Shown piece by piece: positions 1 through 6,054 of a stretch of DNA of 8,573 nt. Numbering within the stretch: position 1 is the stretch's first letter; every line of letters begins with the position of its first letter. Position numbers and translations under genes: made by a program. This stretch comes from an uncultured Bacilli bacterium (GTDB lineage Bacteria; Bacillota_I; Bacilli_A; RF39; UBA660): contig CANPYU010000039.1 of the NCBI GenBank assembly GCA_947588665.1, positions 1 through 8,573 of the forward strand, read 5' to 3'. The notes beneath the pieces were generated by a model that saw only the letters and a list, made by a program, of their open reading frames with translations, did not search any database and was not told the DNA's origin.

Positions 1-203
1 TCTTTCGTAGTGAGTTTAAAAGCATCTCCCAAATAACTAATTCTAAGTCCCCTCTCGAGAGCTTCATAATTGCTTTTAAGTTTAAGTAATAATTCTTTTG
101 CTTCCTCTGTTGTTATTGCCATTACTTCACATAAATTTTTTAAAGTAATTCCTTCATCTCCCACCACAAAAAGAATTCCTTCTAATATACCTAATTTATT
201 CAC
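1..203 (-). CDS. scpB: ScpB, segregation and condensation protein B (partial, 3' end beyond window)
   Basis: ScpB is the winged-helix subunit that joins ScpA and SMC in the bacterial condensin complex for chromosome compaction and segregation. Only the first ~67 codons are in the window. They read GTG-NKLGILEGILFVVGDEGI, followed by a TLKNLCEVMAITTEEAKELL stretch. This is the typical N-terminal winged helix of ScpB, which opens with an 'iEaiLFv.ge.it...l' pattern. The start is the GTG at 203-201, inside the last codons of scpA, giving an 8-nt overlap that suggests translational coupling. The reading frame stays open to position 1. Identification rests on the N-terminal pattern plus the scpA-scpB order, which is very widely conserved in Firmicutes. 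Confidence 0.88.
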   Translation of the reverse strand, partial: MNKLGILEGILFVVGDEGITLKNLCEVMAITTEEAKELLLKLKSNYEALERGLRISYLGDAFKLTTK

Positions 204-933
204 TTAAAGCCCTTCTTTCTACCATTATTGGTCTAAAATTATCTTCCTGAAAAAGCCTAATTTCTTCATTTTTACTCATTGTTAAAACCGACAAAAAAGT
301 AACAATCAAAAAATCTTTATCATGTTCTGGAAATAAATCATCAAATTCTATTTTATCTCTAACTGTAAGTATTTTTCTAATATCATCAATTCTTTTTTCA
401 ACACTATATTCTCTTTTTGTAATTTTAGTATTTAATGGTTGTTGAAATTTTTCTCTCTCAACAATATTCTTTAAAGCTAAAACTAAATCTTGAACAGAAA
501 CATTCCCTAAATTAACTTTTGTATTTTCTACAATTTCCTCTAATTTAGATGGACTTTTAGTATAAAAATTATTTCTTTTATTCATTTTTTCTTCTAAAGC
601 CCCCGTTATTCTCTTATATTTCTCATACTCTATAATTTTTCTTTTTAAATCTTCTTCACTAGATATATGAAATTCATCATTTTCATCAATAACCTCATTA
701 CTATCATCATTAACCAACATCTTACTTTTCAAATGAATTAGTTCTGCCGCCATTACTAAATAAGAACTAGCAATATCAATATTATTATTTTTTTCATTTT
801 CAATAAATGTTAAATATTCATCAATTATAATTTTTATATCAATTTCATATATATCCATTTTAGAAGTCTTAATTAAATGTAAAAGAAGGTCTAATGGACC
901 CTCAAAATCATTAATACAAAATTTATAATCCAA
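196..933 (-). CDS. scpA: ScpA, segregation and condensation protein A (kleisin)
   Basis: ScpA is the kleisin subunit that bridges the SMC head domains and binds ScpB, acting on the nucleoid in chromosome segregation. The N-terminus carries the hallmark FEGPLDLLLHLI (about residues 10-21) followed by DIYEIDIKIIIDEYL. The middle is charged and helical. The C-terminal winged helix includes FDDLFPEHDKDFLIVTFLSVL. At ~245 residues it is of normal length for the family. Start choice: a GTG at 942 extends the frame by three codons, but an AAGGAAGTGAT Shine-Dalgarno (948-938) covers that GTG itself. The site is correctly spaced (8 nt after AGGAAG) for the TTG at 933-931, and the resulting N-terminus (MDYKF) resembles the start of Bacillus ScpA. 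The gene follows the membrane-protein gene by a short gap and overlaps scpB. Confidence 0.93.
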   Translation of the reverse strand: MDYKFCINDFEGPLDLLLHLIKTSKMDIYEIDIKIIIDEYLTFIENEKNNNIDIASSYLVMAAELIHLKSKMLVNDDSNEVIDENDEFHISSEEDLKRKIIEYEKYKRITGALEEKMNKRNNFYTKSPSKLEEIVENTKVNLGNVSVQDLVLALKNIVEREKFQQPLNTKITKREYSVEKRIDDIRKILTVRDKIEFDDLFPEHDKDFLIVTFLSVLTMSKNEEIRLFQEDNFRPIMVERRALSE

Positions 934-937
934 TTCA

Positions 938-948
938 ATCACTTCCTT
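938..948 (-). promoter_or_regulatory. Shine-Dalgarno site that decides the scpA start
   Basis: AAGGAAGTGAT matches the anti-SD complement AAGGAGGTGAT with one mismatch. It overlaps the possible GTG start at 942-940, so that codon cannot use it. It is well placed for the TTG at 933-931. Confidence 0.6.
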
Positions 949-960
949 TATCTTTAATTG

Positions 961-1905
961 TTATTCACAATCAAAACCTTGTGCCTCCATCTCAAAATTA
1001 ATTATTTTCGCTTCTGTATCCAATATAAAGGTATCAGCATTAAAAATAGTTGTTCTCTCTGCATGATTTAAATCAACAGTTGTTGCTATATTAAAAGCCC
1101 CATTTAATTCTATATAAGAAGAAGTAATTCCCGGTCTACTACTATAAGTCATAGCTTGTTCTTGATACTTTAAAGCATATGTCGCATAATCTGCATCTGT
1201 TAAACTATAACTTACTTCACTAGAAAATTCTTTTAATAAGCCTTTAGTAAATTTATAAGTAACTTTTTCATGTGGTCTACTACAAACTAACGAAGCATTT
1301 CCTAAATCATCTACTTCTAAATCAATTGGAGCATAATCTTTCTCTTCAATTTTAACTAAAACAAAGGCATCCAATTCTGATGCAACTCCTGTGCCTAATG
1401 TCTTCTTTATGTTATTATCTGCTCCACTTCCAATTAATCCTCCATTAATTTTAATTCTTTCTAATAAAGTATGATCACTAGTGTATAATTCTAAGTAATA
1501 ATGTAAATCTGTTAAATTTATATCTTTAGTTAAATTATTAATGACGTTAAAACTTAAAGTATTATTTATTGCATCAACAACAAAACCTCCCACAGTAATA
1601 TCATTTCTTTCAATTTTTAAGTCTAAAGCTAAATCATAAAAAGTATCATGATAATCTTCTTCTTCATCACTTCCCGGTGGTTTAATTGGCTCTATTGTTC
1701 CTCCATTAGGAATTTCCGCTTCTGGATTAAAAAATTTATTAAATAAATCTGATAATTGAGGTAAAAAAACTACTACTAAAATAAAAGATGTAAGTATAAG
1801 AAATATACTAACTGAACTTCTTTTTCTACTTTCAAAAATCCCAATTGTAACAGGTTTCAATTCTTCCGGTTCCAATTTAAAGTTTTTAATTTTTTGTTTT
1901 GCCAT
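961..1905 (-). CDS. Unrecognised single-pass membrane protein, first gene of the scpAB operon
   Basis: I do not recognise a family. The protein has 314 residues: a basic/acidic cytoplasmic head of ~30 residues ending in SRKRSS, one clear transmembrane helix (about 32-49, SIFLILTSFILVVVFL), and then a long outside part. The outside part begins with a proline/acidic linker (about 60-85, with PNGGTIEPIKPPGSDEEED). After that come beta-rich, charged sequences with few cysteines (one near residue 208 and one near the C-terminus). Positive residues before the helix predict an N-in topology. The ATG at 1905 has a good AGAAGGG Shine-Dalgarno (1917-1911). An extended -10 promoter lies just upstream, and scpA follows within ~27 nt, so it is probably co-transcribed with the condensin genes. 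That position suggests a housekeeping envelope role, but nothing in the sequence identifies one. Confidence 0.8.
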   Translation of the reverse strand: MAKQKIKNFKLEPEELKPVTIGIFESRKRSSVSIFLILTSFILVVVFLPQLSDLFNKFFNPEAEIPNGGTIEPIKPPGSDEEEDYHDTFYDLALDLKIERNDITVGGFVVDAINNTLSFNVINNLTKDINLTDLHYYLELYTSDHTLLERIKINGGLIGSGADNNIKKTLGTGVASELDAFVLVKIEEKDYAPIDLEVDDLGNASLVCSRPHEKVTYKFTKGLLKEFSSEVSYSLTDADYATYALKYQEQAMTYSSRPGITSSYIELNGAFNIATTVDLNHAERTTIFNADTFILDTEAKIINFEMEAQGFDCE

Positions 1906-1927
1906 AATATCCCTTCTTATTAAGAAT

Positions 1928-1936
1928 ATTATAACA
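1928..1936 (-). promoter_or_regulatory. Extended -10 promoter of the membrane protein-scpA-scpB operon
   Basis: Minus strand TGTTATAAT (1936-1928) is a perfect TGnTATAAT extended -10 element. The -35 position is only T-rich (TTTTTA, 17 nt upstream), as expected when an extended -10 carries recognition. Transcription would start near 1921, just before the AGAAGGG ribosome binding site. Confidence 0.6.
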
Positions 1937-1951
1937 GAAAATTAATCAAAT

Positions 1952-1970
1952 AAAAAGAACTAATTAGTCC
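1952..1970 (-). terminator. Weak intrinsic terminator after spoVAE
   Basis: Minus strand GGACT-AATT-AGTTC forms a 5-bp stem (one G-U pair) followed by TTTTT. It overlaps the spoVAE stop codon and lies just upstream of the next operon's promoter. The stem is short, so termination may be partial. Confidence 0.4.
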
Positions 1971-2314
1971 TTTGGTTTAAAAATTAAAGCCATAACTGCT
2001 GCAAATACCACTGCACCGACTATAGCCGCTCCACCTTTTGTAAGTAAACCTGTAAAAATTCCTAAAATACCTAACTCATGATAACCTTCTAACGCCCCCG
2101 TATAAAGTAGATATCCAAAATTAGCTATTATAGTCGAAGCTCCCCCACCTGCTAGTTCAATTAATTTATCATATATCCCAAAAAATGCCAATATTGCTCC
2201 TAAAACCGTAAAAAGTGTTGTAACATGTCCCGGTGTTAACTTTGTATTATCTAAAATTATTTGCCCTATAGCACACATTACCCCTGCCACAATAAATGCC
2301 CAAATAAATATCAT
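1964..2314 (-). CDS. spoVAE: SpoVAE (SpoVAEb type), spore inner-membrane protein of the DPA channel
   Basis: This 116-residue, very hydrophobic protein has helices at about 1-20, 30-50, 60-75 and 95-113. SpoVA proteins make the inner-forespore-membrane machinery that imports Ca-dipicolinic acid during sporulation and releases it at germination. The family-typical segment LDNTKLTPGHVTTLFTVLGA (about 21-40) and the glycine-rich GGGAS...TGLLTKGGAAI segment support the call. So does its position directly after spoVAC and spoVAD. The ATG at 2314 overlaps the spoVAD TAA by one base (TAATG) and has a strong GGAGGT site (2326-2321). As I recall the family, the loop where relatives carry a PITGFG-like motif here reads TIIANFG, a divergence noted from memory, not from an alignment. 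Confidence 0.9.
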   Translation of the reverse strand: MIFIWAFIVAGVMCAIGQIILDNTKLTPGHVTTLFTVLGAILAFFGIYDKLIELAGGGASTIIANFGYLLYTGALEGYHELGILGIFTGLLTKGGAAIVGAVVFAAVMALIFKPKD

Positions 2315-3288
2315 TATAATACCTCCAAACTAATCGCATGTGCAATTCCTGGAATACCTAATTTTTGATTAGCAAGTTGCACAGACTGTAAAGATCCAGT
2401 TGCAATTACTAATATTTTTTTATATTTTTTACAATTCACTATTTTATCAAACAATACTAAAGGAAGCGCTACTGGCCCACTTGCTCCCGCATAAGTCTCT
2501 TGAGCATTAGTATAAATTTCACACCCTGCATCCATATATTTTTTAATTCTTATATCATAAACTTTATCAAGCATTTCAGTAAATATTTCCCTTCCAACCA
2601 ATCCCAAATCTCCTGTTACAATTAAATCATAATAATTAACATTACGTTTCATTTCTATTAAATGGGTATTTAAAACATCTGCCGCAGCGGGAGCCATAAC
2701 AGCTCCCATGTTATTAGTATCATTAATTCCCATATCTACTGCTTTTCCAATTGTAGCACTTTCTATTTTTATATTAGTTGCTTCATTTGTAAGTAAAGTT
2801 GCCACAGCCCCAGTTGTTGTAAACGTAGTTGTATGTTTTTTTACTGCCCCATATTCTACTGGATACCTAAATTGCCTTTCTGCATTCAAATTATGACTAC
2901 TAGTAGTTGCCACGACTTTATGGGCTAATTTTCCACTTATAAAAGCCGCTCCAATAATCAATTCTTCCACATATGAGGCACAAGCACTATAAACCCCCAA
3001 AAAAGGAATTCGATATTTAGCCGCATTATAGCCTGAAATACTTATTTGATTTACCAAATCTCCCCCTATTAATAAATCAATCTTACTATCAGTTAATTTA
3101 TTATAATTAAGTAAATTATCTAACACCACATTTTGCATTTTAATCTCAGCTTGTTCAAAAGTTTTTTCCCCATAATAATAATCATCAATTGCTAAATCAT
3201 AATTTTTTAATAACCCCTCTTTTTCTAAAGGGCCAACAATTGCAACATTATCCTTAATATATACATTATTAAATTTTTTACTAGCCAA
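2314..3288 (-). CDS. spoVAD: SpoVAD, stage V sporulation protein (thiolase fold, DPA-binding)
   Basis: SpoVAD is the soluble, membrane-associated SpoVA subunit. It has a thiolase/ketoacyl-synthase fold and binds dipicolinic acid in Bacillus. At 324 residues it is close to the usual ~335-340. Visible family features are LLIGGDLVNQ (about 73-82), the thiolase-like cysteine loop LGVYSACASYVEEL with Cys103, the conserved block HNLNAERQFRYPVEYG (132-147), DMG...NNMGAVMAPAAAD (185-204), and VTGDLGLVG near 225-231. Translation starts at a TTG (3288-3286), eight nt inside spoVAC, with an AAGGTGAT site (3301-3294) lying within the spoVAC coding sequence. The gene ends one base into spoVAE. The overlaps imply a single coupled transcript. 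Confidence 0.96.
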   Translation of the reverse strand: MASKKFNNVYIKDNVAIVGPLEKEGLLKNYDLAIDDYYYGEKTFEQAEIKMQNVVLDNLLNYNKLTDSKIDLLIGGDLVNQISISGYNAAKYRIPFLGVYSACASYVEELIIGAAFISGKLAHKVVATTSSHNLNAERQFRYPVEYGAVKKHTTTFTTTGAVATLLTNEATNIKIESATIGKAVDMGINDTNNMGAVMAPAAADVLNTHLIEMKRNVNYYDLIVTGDLGLVGREIFTEMLDKVYDIRIKKYMDAGCEIYTNAQETYAGASGPVALPLVLFDKIVNCKKYKKILVIATGSLQSVQLANQKLGIPGIAHAISLEVL

Positions 3289-3718
3289 GAGTAATCACCT
3301 TCACAATCACTAAAAGAAAAGCACTTAATATTCCATAAAGAATAACACTTCCAGCAAGTTTAAAAAAATTAGACCCCAAACCAGTAATTAGTCCCTCTCT
3401 TTTATAATCAAGAGCACTACTTGAAACTGAATGAGCAAAACCTGTAGTAGGAAGTAATAAACCTGCTTTTGCTTTACTCATCCAATTATCAAAAAAGCCT
3501 AATGCTGTAAATAAAGATGAGACAAATATTACAATAAGACAAGTCCAAGTACTAGCTTCTATTCTCCCAATTTCAAACATATTCATTATAACTTGAATAA
3601 TGCCCTCAACTAAAAAGCCAATCGCACCACCAATAAAAAAAGCATAAATAGTATTTTCCAATTTATTTTCTTTTGGCTCATGTTTCTTAACTAATTTTTG
3701 ATATTCTTCTTTATTCAT
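3281..3718 (-). CDS. spoVAC: SpoVAC, spore inner-membrane channel protein
   Basis: SpoVAC is the membrane subunit linked to dipicolinic acid passage; in Bacillus it behaves as a mechanosensitive channel. The 145-residue product has hydrophobic helices near 24-46, 56-76 and 120-141. It also has the conserved block LLLPTTGFAHSVSSSALDYK (about 87-106) continuing into REG. Start choice: an in-frame ATG at 3730 exists, but the bases between it and the ATG at 3718 are themselves the ribosome binding site (GGAGGT, 3728-3723). There is no Shine-Dalgarno before 3730, and the predicted sigma-G start point falls at about 3727, so 3718 is the real start. It is the first gene of spoVAC-spoVAD-spoVAE. The genes spoVAA, spoVAB and spoVAEa are not next to it, as in many clostridial minimal spoVA loci. 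Confidence 0.94.
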   Translation of the reverse strand: MNKEEYQKLVKKHEPKENKLENTIYAFFIGGAIGFLVEGIIQVIMNMFEIGRIEASTWTCLIVIFVSSLFTALGFFDNWMSKAKAGLLLPTTGFAHSVSSSALDYKREGLITGLGSNFFKLAGSVILYGILSAFLLVIVKVITLG

Positions 3719-3733
3719 ATTTACCTCCATTCT

Positions 3734-3762
3734 TATTATGAAAAAATAAAAAAAAGTTATAC
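3734..3762 (-). promoter_or_regulatory. Sigma-G (forespore) promoter of the spoVA operon
   Basis: Minus strand GTATA (-35, 3762-3758), a 17-nt T-rich spacer and CATAATA (-10, 3740-3734) match the Bacillus sigma-G consensus (GHATR and CATnnTA). Sigma-G controls spoVA in Bacillus. The start point would be near 3727, giving a leader of only ~9 nt with GGAGG at its 5' end. The -35 element sits in the 3' arm of the terminator of the preceding HTH gene. Confidence 0.75.
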
Positions 3763-3777
3763 TTAATTTATATAACT
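3748..3777 (-). terminator. Intrinsic terminator of the tandem-HTH gene
   Basis: Minus strand AGTTATA-TAAATTAAG-TATAACT is a perfect 7-bp stem with a 9-nt loop. It starts right after the TAG stop and is followed by seven further T (then A and six more T). The stem is AT-only apart from one pair, so it may be leaky. Its 3' arm contains the spoVAC -35 element. Confidence 0.6.
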
Positions 3778-4233
3778 CTAATTAAACTTCTTAAGATAAT
3801 TAATTTTTCCTAGTAAATAATCTGCTGATATTTTATAATTATCACATATCATATATAAGAAAGAAGTTGGTATCAATCTTTTTCCATTCTCATAATCTGA
3901 TAAAACTGATTGAGTTGTATTTAAAAATTCACTAAGTCTTTTCTGTGTTATCTTATTTTCTTTTCTAAAAAGTTTTAAATGTTGTCCCCCTTTTTTAGAA
4001 TCATACCCTTTTATGCTATTTTTATAATTTCTCTCTTTATTAAAACTAAAAATATAATCCAATGAAACATCAAAATAATCACATAAGACTATTAAATGTT
4101 TAATTGGCATAGTTAAGTCCTCTTTCTCGTAATGACTATAAGTTCCACTATCAAGATTAATCATTTCTCCCGCCTTCTTTTGGGTTAAGCCTTCCCTATT
4201 TCTTAAGCTTTCTAATCTTTCTCTATAAAGCAT
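3778..4233 (-). CDS. XRE-family transcriptional regulator with two tandem HTH domains
   Basis: The 151-residue protein contains two Cro/C1-type helix-turn-helix domains in tandem. The first is at about 5-62 (SLRNREGLTQKKAGEMINLD, SGTYSHYEK, then LCDYFDVSLDYIF). The second is at about 86-142 (KLFRKENKITQKRLSEFLNT, TQSVLSDYENGKR, then ICDNYKISADYLLGK). Each carries the conserved Gln/Lys turn and the SxYE/SDYE recognition-helix end. No sensor or oligomerisation domain is visible, so the protein may bind two adjacent half-sites alone. The start at 4233 (ATG) has a modest GGTGA site (4244-4240). It is divergent from the surface-protein gene, sharing a 163-nt intergenic region, which makes that gene and itself the likeliest targets. 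This is inference from position. Confidence 0.88.
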   Translation of the reverse strand: MLYRERLESLRNREGLTQKKAGEMINLDSGTYSHYEKEDLTMPIKHLIVLCDYFDVSLDYIFSFNKERNYKNSIKGYDSKKGGQHLKLFRKENKITQKRLSEFLNTTQSVLSDYENGKRLIPTSFLYMICDNYKISADYLLGKINYLKKFN

Positions 4234-4266
4234 CTAAAATCACCATTATAATTTTTTCATATATAA

Positions 4267-4292
4267 ACTGGAAAGTCATGATTTACTGGAAT
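4267..4292. repeat. Direct repeat ACTGGAA in the divergent promoter region
   Basis: ACTGGAA occurs at 4267-4273 and 4285-4291, 18 bp start to start. The second copy overlaps a candidate -10 of the HTH gene, as an autoregulatory operator would. The repeat is only seven bases and could be chance. Confidence 0.35.
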
Positions 4293-4296
4293 TATA
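4291..4296 (-). promoter_or_regulatory. Candidate -10 element for the tandem-HTH gene
   Basis: Minus strand TATAAT at 4296-4291 would start transcription near 4284, about 50 nt before the ATG. No good -35 is seen 16-18 nt upstream. A second TATAAT (4250-4245) lies too close to the start codon to keep the Shine-Dalgarno site in the transcript. Confidence 0.3.
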
Positions 4297-4307
4297 CGAT
4301 ATTTTTC

Positions 4308-4336
4308 TTGACTTTTATTATATGAAAGTATATAAT
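4308..4336 (+). promoter_or_regulatory. Sigma-A promoter of the surface-protein gene
   Basis: TTGACT (4308-4313), a 17-bp spacer and a perfect TATAAT (4331-4336) predict a start near 4343. That leaves a leader of ~54 nt ending in the ribosome binding site AAGAAGGG (4383-4389). This is the strongest housekeeping promoter in the window. Confidence 0.75.
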
Positions 4337-4347
4337 TTTGATATAAG

Positions 4348-4361
4348 TTAGAAATTTCTAA
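4348..4361. promoter_or_regulatory. Perfect 14-bp palindrome, candidate operator
   Basis: TTAGAAATTTCTAA is an exact inverted repeat starting about 5 nt after the predicted start point of the surface-protein transcript. A dimeric repressor bound there would block early elongation. The divergent tandem-HTH protein is the obvious candidate binder, but no binding is shown. Confidence 0.5.
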
Positions 4362-4396
4362 TATGATTGATAATATCAAGTAAGAAGGGATGATTA

Positions 4397-5992
4397 ATGA
4401 AAATAGAAAAGTTAAGTAAAGGAAGAAATAAGAAAATAGTACTATCTATATTAGTTATAGTATTAATAATTGGCGTAATATATATAACAAATAGCAAGGC
4501 AAAATACCAGGTAACTAAGAGTGTGCAAATAGTTAACGGGAAAGTTAATTATAAGCCATATGATTTTAATTTAGTAGGAATCTATTTGCAAGATAAGAAT
4601 GATGATGGAATAACTGGGAAAGAAGGCCAATATAAGAAGGCGGATAATGGTGAAGTACCAACAAGTGGATATAAGTTAAAAGCTTTAGGGGATAATACTT
4701 ATGATTCTCATTGTATAGTAGATGGAAAGACGAATAATGAAGGTATAACAATTCTTTATGAAAATGGAGGACTTACCTTTATTGGCGTAAAAAAACAAGG
4801 AACAAAATGTATTTTGTATTTTGATGTTGGAAGCAACAATGATCCAGATAGTACTTTAAAGGCATTGAAACTAAATTCTTTAGGAAATGTAGGAAATATA
4901 ACCGGCCCAAGTTGTGAAGGAAATTCTAATGGAGAGCCAGGTGGTCAATGTTATAACAGTGGTAATCAAAATAATAATATGAATCAAAATGGAGTATATA
5001 AAACTGAAGATAACTTTGGAACAAGTTATGTATTTAGAGGAACTGTAAATAATAATTGGGTGAAATTTGGAAAAATGACATCAGGAGAAGATAGTGGAAA
5101 AGATATTTGGTGGAGGATAATCAGAATAAATGGCAATGGTACAGTAAGACTTATATATGCAGGATTAACCAACTCTGGAATTATTACTGCTCCATCAAAA
5201 ACTGGGGCTGAGACTCTAATAAGAACAAGCTATTTAAGTAGTAGAACTCAAAAATATAATGAGGTTATTAAAGATAATACATATGTAGGATATATGAATA
5301 ATGGTACTACTACAAGTAGTTATGATACAGCCCATCAAAATTTGAAAGATAGTACTATAAAAAAAGACTTAGATGATTGGTGGATAAATACTGATTTAGG
5401 AACTTCAGTAAACTTTGAGAAAATAGATGTAGAAACAGGATTTTGTAATGATAGAAATTTAGCTTCATCTGCTCATGGAAGTTTTAAGGGTCCTGGTGGT
5501 GGATGGGGAACAAGCTTGACTGCGTATGCCGGGGCACATAGAGTATGGGAATCTGGGAGTAGTACAAATTATGATGCTACAAGTCAAGAGCCAACATTAA
5601 AATGTGCAAATCCAACAAGAGATTTGTTTACAGGTCCTGATGCTAAAGGAATAGAGAAAGATGGAAAGACAATAGAAGGAAATAATGCTTTAACAAAACC
5701 AGTAGGCTTAATAACAATGGATGAAGTGATATATGCCGGAGGTTTTGCAGGTCAAAGTAACGATAAATATTGGCTATATGTAGATACTCACTATTGGACA
5801 ATGACTCCATATCACGTTAACGGCGGTGATGCTAGCGTATTTTATACGAAGAGCGATGGTTCCATCGTTTACACTCTCGTTAACAGTGTGTATGGTATTC
5901 GTCCCGTAATAAATATCTCTGCTGATGCAAAGTTCATTACAAGTGAGACAAGAGATAAAGGAACATCTTCTAATCCATATATAATCCAATAG
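4397..5992 (+). CDS. Exported or membrane-anchored surface protein with DGR-target-like C-terminus
   Basis: The 531-residue protein has a basic N-terminus (KLSKGRNKK), a single hydrophobic segment at about 14-30 and a possible signal peptidase site after SKA (35-36). It is therefore either anchored N-terminally or secreted. There is no LPXTG motif. A first region (about 40-170) is followed by an Asn/Gly-rich linker (172-200). A larger C-terminal domain follows, with GTSYVFRGTVNNNWVKFGK (208-226), DIWWRIIRINGNGTVRLIYA (236-255), DDWW (326-329), FCNDR (349-353), KPVGLITMDEVIYAGG (434-449), YWTMTPY (466-472) and the closing VYGIRPVINI...SSNPYII. The tryptophans and the terminal GIRPV/NPYII pattern recall C-type-lectin/formylglycine-generating-enzyme-like domains, including targets of diversity-generating retroelements. 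That assignment is from memory. The codons of ~470-507 are unlike the rest of the gene. The ATG has AAGAAGGG seven nt upstream. Ligand or adhesion role is unknown. Confidence 0.85.
   Translation: MKIEKLSKGRNKKIVLSILVIVLIIGVIYITNSKAKYQVTKSVQIVNGKVNYKPYDFNLVGIYLQDKNDDGITGKEGQYKKADNGEVPTSGYKLKALGDNTYDSHCIVDGKTNNEGITILYENGGLTFIGVKKQGTKCILYFDVGSNNDPDSTLKALKLNSLGNVGNITGPSCEGNSNGEPGGQCYNSGNQNNNMNQNGVYKTEDNFGTSYVFRGTVNNNWVKFGKMTSGEDSGKDIWWRIIRINGNGTVRLIYAGLTNSGIITAPSKTGAETLIRTSYLSSRTQKYNEVIKDNTYVGYMNNGTTTSSYDTAHQNLKDSTIKKDLDDWWINTDLGTSVNFEKIDVETGFCNDRNLASSAHGSFKGPGGGWGTSLTAYAGAHRVWESGSSTNYDATSQEPTLKCANPTRDLFTGPDAKGIEKDGKTIEGNNALTKPVGLITMDEVIYAGGFAGQSNDKYWLYVDTHYWTMTPYHVNGGDASVFYTKSDGSIVYTLVNSVYGIRPVINISADAKFITSETRDKGTSSNPYIIQ
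5795..5907 (+). other. Candidate DGR variable region within the surface-protein gene
   Basis: This segment encodes WTMTPY, then HVNGGDAS...KSDGSIVYTLVNSV, then YGIRPV. Positions 5821-5910 count 41 G+C in 90 (46%), against 23 in 60 (38%) at 5701-5760. C-ending codons are concentrated here: CAC, AAC, GGC, AGC, AGC, TCC, ATC, TAC, CTC, AAC and CCC. The gene otherwise mostly uses A/T-ending codons. Mutagenic retrohoming converts adenines in AAC/AAT template codons to any base, leaving NNC/NNT codons, and usually ends at a GC-containing anchor like TCGTCCCGT. No template repeat or reverse transcriptase is in the window, so this stays a hypothesis. Confidence 0.4.
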
Positions 5993-6007
5993 TTGGATAA
6001 TATATCA

Positions 6008-6042
6008 CTTGCCTAAATTGCTCTAACTTATATTTAGGCAAG
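6008..6042 (+). repeat. Perfect 11-bp inverted repeat just after the surface-protein gene
   Basis: CTTGCCTAAAT (6008-6018) and ATTTAGGCAAG (6032-6042) pair perfectly around a 13-nt loop, starting 15 nt after the stop codon. No T-run follows on either strand, so it is not a standard intrinsic terminator. It could protect the mRNA 3' end or extrude as a cruciform. Confidence 0.7.
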
Positions 6043-6054
6043 ATTAAATTCCAT

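Noticed and set aside
2708..2896. 62-codon plus-strand reading frame
   Set aside because: It lies wholly inside spoVAD on the opposite strand, which is a clear conserved gene; its sequence is a low-complexity antisense translation with no ribosome binding site.
3719..3730. ATG at 3730 as the spoVAC start
   Set aside because: The codons after it are the GGAGGT ribosome binding site for the ATG at 3718, and no Shine-Dalgarno precedes it.
4566..4751. 61-codon minus-strand reading frame
   Set aside because: Antisense shadow of the surface-protein gene, rich in His/Leu/Tyr as expected for reversed AT-rich coding sequence.
5774..5989. 71-codon minus-strand reading frame over the 3' end of the surface-protein gene
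   Set aside because: Antisense shadow; it is open mainly because the segment has unusual codon use.
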